64,000 nt of DNA from Dryomyza anilis (taxonomy: Eukaryota > Arthropoda > Insecta > Diptera > Dryomyzidae): the NCBI GenBank assembly GCA_951804985.1, contig OX638131.1, forward strand, positions 41,606,044-41,670,043, given 5' to 3'. A program made the translations under genes and the position numbers. Below are positions 48,785 to 58,799 of the stretch, one piece after another (the stretch's first letter is position 1; every line of letters begins with the position of its first letter). The notes beneath the pieces are model-generated. The model had not been told where the DNA came from. It worked only from the letters and a program-made list of their open reading frames with translations, and did no database searches.

Positions 48785-49939
48785 TTTTTTTTTTGATAAC
48801 AACTATTGAGCAAAATACAATCCTTTTGAGCTTCTGTCCTTAAATTCATTTTTGCAGGCACAATATTATGTTTGCAATGCTATTTTTTTAATTTCTAGAT
48901 TTTTATACCCTACACCTATGAGGTACAGGGTATATTAACTTTGTGCATATATTGTAACGCCCCTTAGGAGGCGTGTCCGGTATGGAAAAGTATATATATT
49001 CTTGATCAGCATCACTACCCGAGTCCGTTTAGCCATGTCCGTCTGTCTGTCTGTCTGTCTGTCCGTCTTGCTGTCTTGCTGTCTTGCTGTCCGAATACAG
49101 AATAACTTGAGAAATACTGATCAGAATGCGATAAAATTTCGTCTCAATATATTTTAGCCAAAAGTAGGATCTGAGTTTGAAAATGAGCCAAATCGGTCAA
49201 CGGACACGCCCACCTCCCATACAAGTCACTTTTAAATAACTCTTTCGAAATTAATAACTCGAAAAGTATTCAAGGTATAGTTATAAAATTTAAAAGGTAT
49301 TGTTAGAATTTACCTAAAAATATGTGGTCCAAAAATGGGCGTGAGCCGCCCACTTTTTTTTTTCATTATTTCCCGGGTTTTCATAGTGGAAATTTGATCC
49401 GTAGATTATTAAAATCAAATCTATGAAATATTAGTCTTACAAAATTTTAAATATAGGCGTGGTCTGCCCAATTATATTTTTCAACTTTTTTTTTAGTTTT
49501 TTATACTTTATATAAATTTTTTAATTTATGGGGATATAAGACGTAAATTCTGAGGGTGGGGAGGTTCAGCATAATTAAAAATTTAAAATTAAGGTATACA
49601 ATTAAATATTCCTCACTAATATATACACCAAAGGTGTAGGGTATTCCATAGTCGGGCCCGATCGACTATAAAAATCCGCCCCATGTGACCGAACTTACCC
49701 ATGTGACCTAACTTTCCCAACTCGTTAAATATAAATATGTTTATAAAAAAAAGCATAACCATGAGTTATGAAATAAATACACATTAATTTTGAAAATTTT
49801 AATTTAAAGTTAAAGTCAATAAATTTGTGACTGCAAACATTAAAATCTTGTCAGTAAGCCAATTTTTCTTAGCGTGTACGAATTTATTTTGTAATACTTC
49901 CTTACCCATAATAAGTAGTGTGATTGTAAAAATTTTCAT
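48785..49939 (-). pseudogene. Broken third member of the small secreted protein family
   Basis: Exon 1 (49939-49906, 34 nt) has exactly the length and phase of the 137-aa gene's first exon: it encodes MKIFTITLLIM and ends at a GTAAGG donor. The presumed intron now contains a DINE-1 (48901-49726). An exon-2-like segment follows at about 48862-48785. One frame gives MNLRTEAQKDCILLNSC, aligning with the 66-aa gene (MDFKAEAQ...CIKLNVC). No acceptor tested (CTAG at 48896, ATAG at 48880) joins the exons in frame without a stop, extra bases lie before the MNLRTEAQ part, and the acidic tail is absent, replaced by A-rich sequence. Promoter and leader are preserved. A pseudogene is most likely; a new splice form cannot be excluded. 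Confidence 0.65.
48901..49726 (+). mobile_element. DINE-1-like element, subfamily A, inside the third gene
   Basis: Full-length copy with start TTTTATACCCTACACCTATG and end CTTTCCCAACTCGTT. Nearly identical to 52748-53582, differing mainly by one missing CTTGCTGT unit and a few bases. It lies between the exon 1 and exon-2-like parts of the broken gene. Confidence 0.9.
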
Positions 49940-49984
49940 GACAGCTATTTTGTTTTACTATCAGACACTTTGTAGAAAATATAT

Positions 49985-50051
49985 AAACTGACATTTTATC
50001 TTTTTTAATAAATATTTTCTAATATTCATAACTTACTATTCTCATTTGCAT
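49985..50051 (-). promoter_or_regulatory. Preserved promoter of the broken third gene
   Basis: Minus-strand initiator TGTCAGTT with +1 at 49989. An A+T-rich TATTTATT lies at -25. The leader is 50 nt with AAGTGT at +20 to +25, the same register as the intact genes. ATGCAAAT lies at 50051-50044, upstream, within CATTTGCATTC (plus) sequence shared with the 137-aa gene. Confidence 0.55.
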
Positions 50052-50384
50052 TCCTATCTATTTTTGATTTTGTTTGCAGTTTATAATTCATATTTGTTAT
50101 TTTAAAATAACTCAGAACTGCGTCTTATATTTACGTAGACATCAAATATTTTGTACATAATATTTACGAAACATTTATTAATTTAAGAATATTTCATAGA
50201 ATATAAAAATATTATTTATTATCATTAAAATAATATTAATTAAGGCTAATTGTATATATTTATAAAAAAATGGTGTCTCTCACCAGTTGCTCTATTAGCC
50301 ATTTTCAATACCCTTAAATTTTGTAAAAATCGCAAAGCATGGACTAAGAATATTTATTATTGGTTCATAAATTCCTATTAGAAA

Positions 50385-50463
50385 TTAAAGTTTTAAAAAT
50401 ACAGAAAGATTGTCAGTTTATACAGATTCTTTGAAGTGTCTAAAATGAAATAAAATAGCAATC
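50385..50463 (+). promoter_or_regulatory. Initiator and leader of the 66-aa gene
   Basis: TTGTCAGTTTATACAG gives +1 at A 50415. The TATA position holds only degenerate A+T-rich sequence (TTAGAAATTAAAG, TTTTAAAAATA). The 49-nt leader has TTTGAAGTGT with AAGTGT at +20 to +25. A three-codon upstream frame, ATG AAA TAA at 50445-50453, precedes the real start. Confidence 0.6.
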
Positions 50464-50729
50464 ATGAAAATTGTTAGTACGCACTTAATAATACGAGTCA
50501 GAATATATTCAAATATATTCGTAAATTAAAATAAAATGTAGTTGTATATTTTGCTCTTATCTGTGCAATGGACTTTAAGGCAGAAGCTCAACTGATATTG
50601 TGGAGGGGTTGCATCAAGCTTAATGTATGTGATCCATGTCATCTTTGGGGTCCTGGATCTGTAGTTTTTTCAGAAACCACCGAAGCAATAGAAGCAGCAG
50701 ATGCACCAGAAACAACTAGTACACCGTGA
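50464..50729 (+). CDS. Small secreted Cys/Thr-Glu-Ala peptide precursor (66 aa)
   Basis: Two-exon gene. Exon 1 is 50464-50476, the intron 50477-50541 (65 bp; GTACGC...ATGTAG, phase 1) and exon 2 50542-50729 (stop TGA). The predicted 66-residue product starts with a signal peptide, MKIVIVYFALICAMDFKAEA, cleaved after Ala20. A mature segment with Cys28, Cys34 and Cys37 follows, then a Thr/Glu/Ala/Pro-rich tail (SETTEAIEAADAPETTSTP). It matches the 137-aa gene in leader, intron phase, the ICxM..KAEA signal end and the TEAI / DAPE words, but lacks the DPEPT repeats. The intron sits about four codons further upstream relative to the cleavage site than in its relatives, and its donor is weaker, so exon 1 is the least certain part. 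An odd cysteine number suggests dimerisation or a free thiol. Function unknown. Confidence 0.7.
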
Positions 50730-50749
50730 AATAACATAAGCATGTATGT

Positions 50750-50755
50750 AATAAA
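50750..50755 (+). terminator. Poly(A) signal AATAAA of the 66-aa gene
   Basis: AATAAA 20 bases after the stop codon. Confidence 0.6.
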
Positions 50756-50799
50756 ACTGAAGATGCCCTTGCATTCTTAGTGTAGAACTGAAACTATTT

Positions 50800-51419
50800 T
50801 AATTAATCTCTTAACACTTTTGTTTTAATAATTTATGAAGTATACGACAAAAAGAATGAAATAACTATTATGTATATCGGCCATTTCAAGTCAAACCTGG
50901 CACTTTTGAGATTTAATATTTTTGATCTCGTTGAAATTTTGCACACATGTTCTATGTCGGAAAATATTTTACACGTGTTTCATGTTTTATAAAATACAAA
51001 TTTTTGTGGCGAAAAATTTCGAGTGCGCCCTCAACGCTTACTATTTTAAAACTTTTTTTTTCCAAAAAAAAATGTTCTGACAAAAGAGTAAACCATTTAG
51101 AAAGAAATTTAGTATTGAACATATGGTTCACGTTCTACAGTAGTTTAACTAAATGCAAAATGTTAAATATCGCCGATATATTTCAATTTATTAAGTAAAA
51201 TCTGCCTGTAAAATCATTTTTTAATAAAAAAAAAAAAAATTCAAACACATCGGAGCTCATAAAGTCATTTTTTGTCAAAAACCGCCCGGTTTGACGTGGA
51301 ATGGACGACATAAAGTTATATTTTGGTAATTACAAGTTCCTAGTCGAAAATATTTCGGAAAACGAACCATGAACTTAATTCATTCAATTTCTGAATTTAT
51401 TTTGAATTTCAAATCGTAT
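50800..51419. other. A+T-rich sequence with no gene seen
   Basis: Contains CACGTGTTTCATG-type words and an 83-residue frame (50947-51198) with no family features or leader. I do not call it. Confidence 0.4.
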
Positions 51420-51600
51420 TTCTGAATCGAGCGATTTTGGAAGCAGAACCGATATTCCAAAGGGTTTAAGTGCCTGGCAGAGACTACAAAGGACCAAAAT
51501 CGGAACCGTTTCAATTTTTGGAACCGGAATCGGAGCCGTTAATAAAAAAATGTTTCTAACAGGAACCGGAAATGATTTTTAAACTTTTATTACTACACAA
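51420..51600. repeat. AACCGG family repeat fragment
   Basis: GGAAGCAGAACCGATATTCC, GCCTGGCAGAGACTACAAAGGACC, GGAACCGGAATCGGAGCCG: one diverged unit of the 34-kb family. Confidence 0.65.
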
Positions 51601-52039
51601 AATTTGTCAAAAAAGGTCGATTTTAATTTTAAAGTTGACTTTAAATTGTCTATGATTATGCGCCGTATTCTTCATATGAATAAGATCGAATAGAATAAAA
51701 AAAAATGTCATTTCAGAATGTGTTTTTTAAACTCGGCCTCAAACATTTTTTTAACTTTGTCTGAAGCTTATTTTACAGGGTCGCTCGAAATTGTCACGTC
51801 CATTTAAATGGGCAAAGTGTTCCTGATATCGAAACATTTTTAACTATATTTTTCTTTATTTTGTATCGAAATTAAAAAGTGTGAAATATGTCAAATAACA
51901 ACACAACATGAAAGACATAAAAAACTAAAATATTTTTAGGTTTTGTGGGATTTTTTTAGGAGTTCTACTTGACCTTATTTTAAATTTATTGGAAATGATT
52001 TTTATGATTTTTGTAATAGCATTTTTCGATGAAAAACAA

Positions 52040-52460
52040 GTTTGCAACATTTTTTGATTTGGGTTGCATTGCACTTCATTTTCACATATTTGTCTGCTAC
52101 ATATGTGATTTTTTCAACATTAGTTATTGCTTTTGCGTCACGCTGCCGTCGCATGGCTGCCATTTTGAAGAAACCTCATTTTGTTTGAGAGCAATTTTCG
52201 TTCCCGTCCTCGTGTTGTCGTCCTCGTTCAGGTCCTGGCTATATTGGTAGCATAACTGACATAATGCAATGTTCTTAGTTTTTACTCACATTTTCGATAA
52301 CATTTTGCTTAACGCATCGCTGCGTCCCGACATAATTCAAGTGAATTCTTCTTTTCAAAGTTCTTGGATCTGGTTGTTGGTGCCTTTTGTGCTGCCGCGC
52401 CAACATCACCGGTACCACTTCCGCTGGCACCGTCACACAGTGGGGCAATATCTAAAATTA
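52040..52460. other. Candidate regulatory island
   Basis: Higher-complexity stretch (TCACGCTGCCGTCGCATGGC, GTGCTGCCGCGCCAACATC). Overlapping frames at 52029-52496 carry no domain. Confidence 0.3.
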
Positions 52461-52581
52461 AAGAACATTTATTGTATGTTATTTTTGGAAAAATAAGTAT
52501 AAGTTTTCTTTACATTTTATTAAAGATTTCTACATTGGACAATGCAGTAAAGAGAAAATATGCAACTTCATTTTTACAAAT

Positions 52582-52612
52582 TCATTTATTTATTTATTTA
52601 TTTATTTATTTA
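52582..52612. repeat. (TTTA)n microsatellite
   Basis: About seven ATTT units. Confidence 0.9.
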
Positions 52613-52747
52613 AAAATTGAGACTAGACAGTCAGGACATATAGGTAGTTACTAAATTCAAGAAGTACGATTGTGAATAACTTCGCTACTGGGTAACTGAA
52701 TCACAAAAGTATCCAAAAATTTGCACATTGAAAGGAGCACCGTGATG

Positions 52748-53582
52748 TTTTTATACCCTACACCTATGAGGTACAGGGTATATTAACTTTGTGCATATAT
52801 TGTAACGCCCCTTAGGAGGCGTGTCCGGTATGGAAAAGTATATATATTCTTGATCAGCATCACTACCCGAGTCCGTTTAGCCATGTCCGTCTGTCTGTCT
52901 GTCTGTCTGTCCGTCTTGCTGTCTTGCTGTCTTGCTGTCTTGCTGTCCGAATACAGAATAACTTGAGAAATACTGATCAGAATGCGATAAAATTTCGTCT
53001 CAATATATTTTAGCCAAAAGTAGGATCTGAGTTTGAAAATGAGCCAAATCGGTCAACGGACACGCCCACCTCCCATACAAGTCACTTTTAAATAACTCTT
53101 TCGAAATTAATAATTCGAAAAGTATTCAAGGTATAGTTATAAAATTTAAAAGGTATTGTTAGAATTTACCTAAAAATATGTGGTCCAAAAATGGGCGTGA
53201 GCCGCCCACTTTTTTTTTTCATTATTTCCCGGGTTTTCATAGTGGAAATTTGATCCGTAGATTATTAAAATCAAATCTATGAAATATTAGTCTTACAAAA
53301 TTTTAAATATAGGCGTGGTCCGCCCAATTATATTTTTCAACTTTTTTTTTAGTTTTTTATACTTTATATAAATTTTTTAATTTATGGGGATATAAGACGT
53401 AAATTCTGAGGGTGGGGAGGTTCAGCATAATTAAAAATTTAAAATTAAGGTATACAATTAAATATTCCTCACTAATATATACACCAAAGGTGTAGGGTAT
53501 TCCATAGTCGGGCCCGATCGACTATAAAAATCCGCCCCATGTGACCGAACTTACCCATGTGACCTAACTTTCCCAACTCGTT
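52748..53582 (+). mobile_element. DINE-1-like element, subfamily A
   Basis: Full-length copy almost identical to 48901-49726, with one more CTTGCTGT unit. Hairpin TAGTCGG-GCCCGAT-CGACTA near the end, then CTTTCCCAACTCGTT. Flanked directly on the right by an AACCGG repeat. Confidence 0.9.
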
Positions 53583-53596
53583 TTTTACTGTAGTTA

Positions 53597-53760
53597 TAAA
53601 CAGGGACCGCAAAGAACCGGAACCGTTTCGACTTTCGGAACCGGAATCGTTGAATAATTTTACAATGGAATCCGTAATTTTGCTCACTGGACCCGGAGCC
53701 GGAATCTTAAAATAGGAGGTTTCGAAAAAGGTTCCATTTTTTTTAAAGTTCAAATGTTGC
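53597..53760. repeat. AACCGG family repeat fragment
   Basis: CAGGGACCGCAAAGAACCGG, TTCGGAACCGGAATCG and GACCCGGAGCCGGAATC occur in one unit. Confidence 0.65.
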
Positions 53761-54884
53761 TATTAATGTGATAGTAGAATGCGATCATGAAAGCGATTTT
53801 GAAAATCACAATACTGTGCGATGAACACGACGGTATTGAGTAGGCTGAAGAAGTCCATTTGCGGAATGATATGGATTCAGTTATTTTAGAAAATAACCAG
53901 TTTATCTAATTCTAAAAATAATATTTTGACAGGTACATTTTTAATAAACCAGATCATATTTGTATTTAAAGTTCAAATCACACGATTGATTAACTTGTAT
54001 CAATTTCAGCTCACATCAACACAAAAATTGATGTATGTTGTTGATGCTCGAGTAGTCAACAAAAATTGACAGAATTTGGTTTATGCATTTTAAATATCTG
54101 TACTGAAACTGACATAAAAATAATATTTTCTACGTCAAAAAGAAATTCCCCGCTAATTTATTGGTATTTGATTGATTGTTAATGCTGTGCATCAAACAAT
54201 TCTATGGAATCATCATAAATCTTATCAGAATTAGAAAAACATAAATGTGTGAATGCAGACAAATTTTCAATGAATTAAATCATCAATATGATGAATACTG
54301 GTTGTTGGTAGAATTTTTTTTTAGTATTTTAGTATTCACCTATTAGTTATTTTTATAATTTTACACCATTTAAAATTATCGGGTTCAGTTTAGTTTTAAG
54401 TTAAATTGTGTGATGCAAGACAGTCCTGATTTATCGATTTATTCCAACGATTTATTGAGCAGTCTTATTTGAAAATTTGACAGACCAGAATTATTCCAAT
54501 TGGCAATGGTCGTTTTCTCCATACCAGCCACATAAGTAAGTGTAGAGCGTTTGTTCTCTTGCTTAAAATTTGTATTGTCGCCATTGCGATTCAACATCGC
54601 AACAGATGTAATTGAATGAACAAGATATTTTTCGGTAAACAAAATATGTAAGAATATTCGAAATCAATTCAGTATTCTTTGGTTAAAAATATCTATTTTT
54701 TTATTTCAATTTCAGAATTGACGATAAAGGACCGTCGACCTGAAAAACCCATGAATTATTAATTTTCTTTTTTATTTACTCTGAAAATAATTTTTTTTTT
54801 ATTAAAAAAAAATAGATAATTAAATGATTAAATTGATAAATCTGTTTCATATGTTTCTTAATTGGTTGCATAAACACAAACGGT
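53761..54884. other. A+T-rich sequence with no gene seen
   Basis: 54255-54330 (CAATGAATTAAATCATCAAT, then AATTTTTTTTTAGTATTTTAG) resembles the right end of the TIR element at 39802-41378. Otherwise nothing is recognisable. Confidence 0.4.
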
Positions 54885-55055
54885 AACCGGAATCATTTGA
54901 TTTTTTGGAACCGAAACGGTTTTATAACTTTTGGATGGAATCGGAACCGAAACCTTTATAATTTTTTGGGTTAGCACCGGAATCGCAATTATTTTAAAAC
55001 ATATAACTGAACCCGGAACCGATATTCCGAAGGGTTTTAGTCCCTGGTTATAAAT
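54885..55055. repeat. AACCGG family repeat fragment
   Basis: GTAACCGGAATC, TTGGAACCGAAACGG, GGAACCGATATTCC and TTTTAGTCCCTGG occur in one unit. Confidence 0.65.
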
Positions 55056-55530
55056 GTAGTAACCAAAAAAAATTTAATTCTCGTCTAAAACAACCATTTT
55101 AAAGACATTTTATCCCTAGACAATTCTTTCCCGAAAAAATCTTCCTGAGATAATATTTCCTGATACAATTATTTCCCGTATAATTGTTTGCAAACAAATT
55201 TTCCCGATATATGTGATATTAAAAATAACCGTTCAAATAAATTGAAAAAAAATTTCAATAAATGCGAAAAATTCTCTTTGTTTCTGAGAGTGTGTGAAAA
55301 AAGATGAGTAGATATGTATGACGGTTAATAGGTCATGAATAGGGAATACAGGAAATTTCAGGTTCTCGATAATTTTCTAGTCCTGAAAATTCCGGGATTA
55401 AAAAGAGCTAATCCCGGGATTTTCGGAATTGGCAAAAAATTACTATTTAATAATAGTACTGCAAACGAAACGATACAACATTCATTCCAGAATTCTCATT
55501 ACAATTCTAGTTACAAATCATGAACTAAAA

Positions 55531-56315
55531 TCTATATATATAAAACTCTTGGTCCGTCTGTCAGTCTGTCGGTCTGTCTGTCTGTCCATCTCAAACTCAC
55601 CACACTAAAACTCACCACACTTAAACTCACCGCAATAAAACTCACCACGCTAAAACTCTCCACACTAAAAATTCACCATACTAAAACTCACCACACCAAA
55701 ATTCACCACACTAAAACTCACCATACTAAAACTCACCACACTAAAACTCACCACACTAAAACTCACCACACTAAAACTCACCACAATAAAGCTCACCACA
55801 CTAAAACTCACCACACTAAAAATTCACCTCACTAAAACTCACCACACTAAAACTCACCATACTAAAAACTCACCACACCGAAACTGACCACACTAAAACT
55901 CACCACACCAAAATTCACCACACTAAAACACACCACACTAAAACTCACCACACTAAAAATTCAACACACTAAAACTCACCACTTTAAAACTAACTACACT
56001 AAAACTTCTACTGGGAAAAACTCTACGGGAAGAATTCTATCGGGAAGAGTTCTACCGGGAAGAATTCTACGGCGAAGATTTATACTAGGAAGAATTCTGT
56101 GGCGAAATATTCTACTGTCTGAATTGTCTTTGAGAAAAGTTGTTTTGGCGGAGAATTATTATTTGGTTACTACATTTATAAAAGCAATAAAAACTTCCAC
56201 AGCGAATCACGGGCCCCTGACATAAATAATAATAATGTTTTTTTATATTAATAAAATCGCTTTATATCTATGAATTCACAAAATCTTGGCACGAGTCGTG
56301 CACGGGTCCAGCTAG
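55531..56315 (+). mobile_element. Complete non-autonomous Helitron, 785 bp
   Basis: Begins TCTATATATATAAAACTCTT after an A and ends with the GCACGA-G-TCGTGC hairpin, GGGTCCAG and CTAG before a T, so both termini and the A/T target fit Helitron rules. The inside has GTCCGTCTGTCAGTCTGTC near the start, the 15-bp minisatellite (55588-56010), GAATTC repeats (56010-56120), and the segment TGTCTTTGAGAAAAGTTGTT shared with the copies at 1 and 17.9 kb. It lacks the 5' body and CAAAAGC block of 17857-19184, so it is an internally deleted form. Confidence 0.9.
55588..56010. repeat. 15-bp minisatellite CTCACCACACTAAAA
   Basis: About 28 units, the longest array of this minisatellite in the window, with single-base variants and occasional 16-bp units. 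Confidence 0.9.
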
Positions 56316-56825
56316 TTTAGTATAAAATCGATTAATTTAATCTTATCCCAATTTTTAAAAACTAAAACCAAAGACTAATATACGGGACAAAGCAATGAGA
56401 TTTAAAAATTATGTACAAGATAAAAAGTATTACTTAGTGAAATGTTTATATATTATTATTATATGTTTTGATTCGATTTCATTTTATTTAAAAAAATAAC
56501 AGAAGTATAAATATAAAATACACAAATTGTAATTTATTTTGTTTTTCTACAATATAAAAGGTTAATATAGAACATTTTAAATATAAAAAATAACAGACAT
56601 CTTTGAACGAATTTTATTATAATCCTTATGTCTTAAATACCATCAAGAGAAATAAAAAAAGACGAGTTATGGTTTCAGTATGGAATAAAATAAATATTTT
56701 TGAAAATTATGTGTATTTGGAACTAATCCCAGGATCCCGGATTAAAACGTTTTTAATCCGCAATTCCAGAATACGAAATGGCTATAAATTGTATTCCCTA
56801 GTCATGTTATATTGTATGTAATTTA

Positions 56826-56830
56826 TATAT

Positions 56831-56873
<43 letters not shown>
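56826..56873. repeat. (TTTA)n microsatellite
   Basis: About twelve uninterrupted ATTT units. Confidence 0.95.
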
Positions 56874-56874
<1 letters not shown>

Positions 56875-56929
56875 GTGTCTGAGCTCAAAAAGGAATTTTG
56901 AGATTTTCTCCAAATTTAGTTACACACAT

Positions 56930-57720
56930 CCCCACTGTGCGTCAGCTCTATGTCGTAGACAAAAGTGCAAGATTCTCATTGCACAGTGAGTTCTTTGGAC
57001 CAATCGAAAAAAAAAAACCAAAAACTCATTTTCATTACAACAAAAACGCAGAGTGCTGTCGATAGTGCTGCTGATGAGTACTGCGTAGCATTTTGCACAC
57101 TTGAACGCTTCGCACTTTGTACTCTGACTAAAGTCGTAAACTTTAAAGCAGCTGCTTAAATTTCACAAAAAACTCGATGTGATATGATGCGAACATGTTA
57201 TTGCTTAATCCTGCTGCTGCTGGGCTGCCGCCTCACTGGCACACTTTGTCCTGTATCCTGCGTCCTGCAACGAGTGTCCTTGCGGCAGTTACTGTCTGCA
57301 CAGGCAGCTGCTTGGCATTTATCTTTGGTTAAATAAATATTAACTGACTTAGTGGCTGCAGTTGCCTGCTTTTAGTACTTCGTCTTCTGCAGTAACATTG
57401 TCCATCTTGAATCCTTCAGTTCATACTTCTTATAAGCCTGCCATCCTTCCGTCTTCCATCATTCCGTTTGTCCCTTCAGTGCGTCTGATGTTTCAAGTTT
57501 GTTTGCGTAAACTTTGTGACACTCTGTGGTGACTGTGGCAACACTCTGTGCAAAACAGCAACAACACACAACATGATGTCAATGCACACGCAACAACAAT
57601 ACAAATAAAAAATAAAACTACAAAACAAACAAACAATTGCAACGTACAATAACAGCAATAACCTTGTACATAAATTCAACACGAACGAACAACTAGCACA
57701 AAGTACTACACCACATTAAG
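56930..57720. other. Candidate regulatory island
   Basis: Higher-complexity DNA with AAGCAGCTGCTT (57146-57157), a perfect 12-bp palindrome centred on an E-box CAGCTG, plus TGCTGCTGCTGGGCTGCCGC and GCACACAACATGATGTCAAT. Short frames on both strands are unconvincing. Confidence 0.35.
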
Positions 57721-57960
57721 CATAAAGTACACAACAGCACTTAGTGGGTTTTTTTCTGCGTGGCACAAGTGCAGAAATCAGTACATATTTGAATATGATT
57801 AGTTGGAGTTGTATTGTAAATTGTGTTGTTTTGATTCCACGAGAAAATCAAAAATCATTTTAGAAATAATTGGACACTACTTCATAAAACATAATCCTAT
57901 CTAAAGAAAATCAAAAATATATTTTATGAATTTCATTATTGAATTTGTTATAAATAGGGG

Positions 57961-58660
57961 AGCCTGGGGTAAAGTGGGAAACGTTTTGATCTGCCTTCAA
58001 AAGGGTCTGTAATACATAAATCTAATATATGTCTCTTCATTAATTTGTAGGTGATTTTTTATTTTCATTTTCGGACCTCTTGAGAAATCCTGGGGTAAAG
58101 TGGGAAATGTTAAAAATTTTACTAACAGACAAATGATTTGATATTTTTGTATTATTTCATGTATATTTACAACATTCAAAATATAAAAAATCAGAGTATA
58201 TAACAAATATTAATATAATGAATAAGAAAATTATGGTAATGAAAAACTAATGTGAAATATTCATATGTATTTTATTTTACCAGAAATAATATATTAAAGT
58301 TAAAAAAATTGTACAATTATTCATCTACCGTTAGAATTGCTTAAATAAGATTTTGAACTTTCCAAAAAAAAAAATGGTTCCCACATTACCCCAACCATTA
58401 TCACAATTTCTAAATGGCTGAGTACAATTTAATCTATGTGAAATTACTTGCAAACTCCCTTTTGTATTTTTAAAGAAAGCTAACTTTTTTAATATATTTT
58501 TACACTTGTTCTCGAAAAGCAATAAGAGGTATAATATAAATTAAATCGTGGATGAAAAAGAATTAAGTAACACATGACAGTAGTATTTTTGGCAATAACA
58601 TTTCAAAAAAATGCATTTTTCCACATTACCTCATTTCCCACTTTATCTGTCCATGGAATT
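57961..58660. mobile_element. Second element with CTGGGGTAAAGTGGGAA inverted ends
   Basis: Left AGCCTGGGGTAAAGTGGGAA with an internal repeat at about 58089 (CCTGGGGTAAAGTGGGAAAT). Right TTCCCACATTACCCCAACC (58379) and ATTTCCCACTTTATCTGTCC (58633). Same family as 7251-8337, with a shorter interior. Confidence 0.6.
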
Positions 58661-58799
58661 TAGAACTACACTCAAACCTTTCGAAAATTCAGTGCCCCAA
58701 GCATTTCCTGTACCATGCTTTGTCGAGGTCAATTAAGTGGTTACCGAGATATAATGTTTTTCCTTTAACGCCATATGTCGATGGAATTTTAAACTCATT

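Noticed and set aside
55588..56010. CRISPR-like regular repeats
   Set aside because: The units are contiguous 15-mers without unique spacers, and the sequence is eukaryotic.
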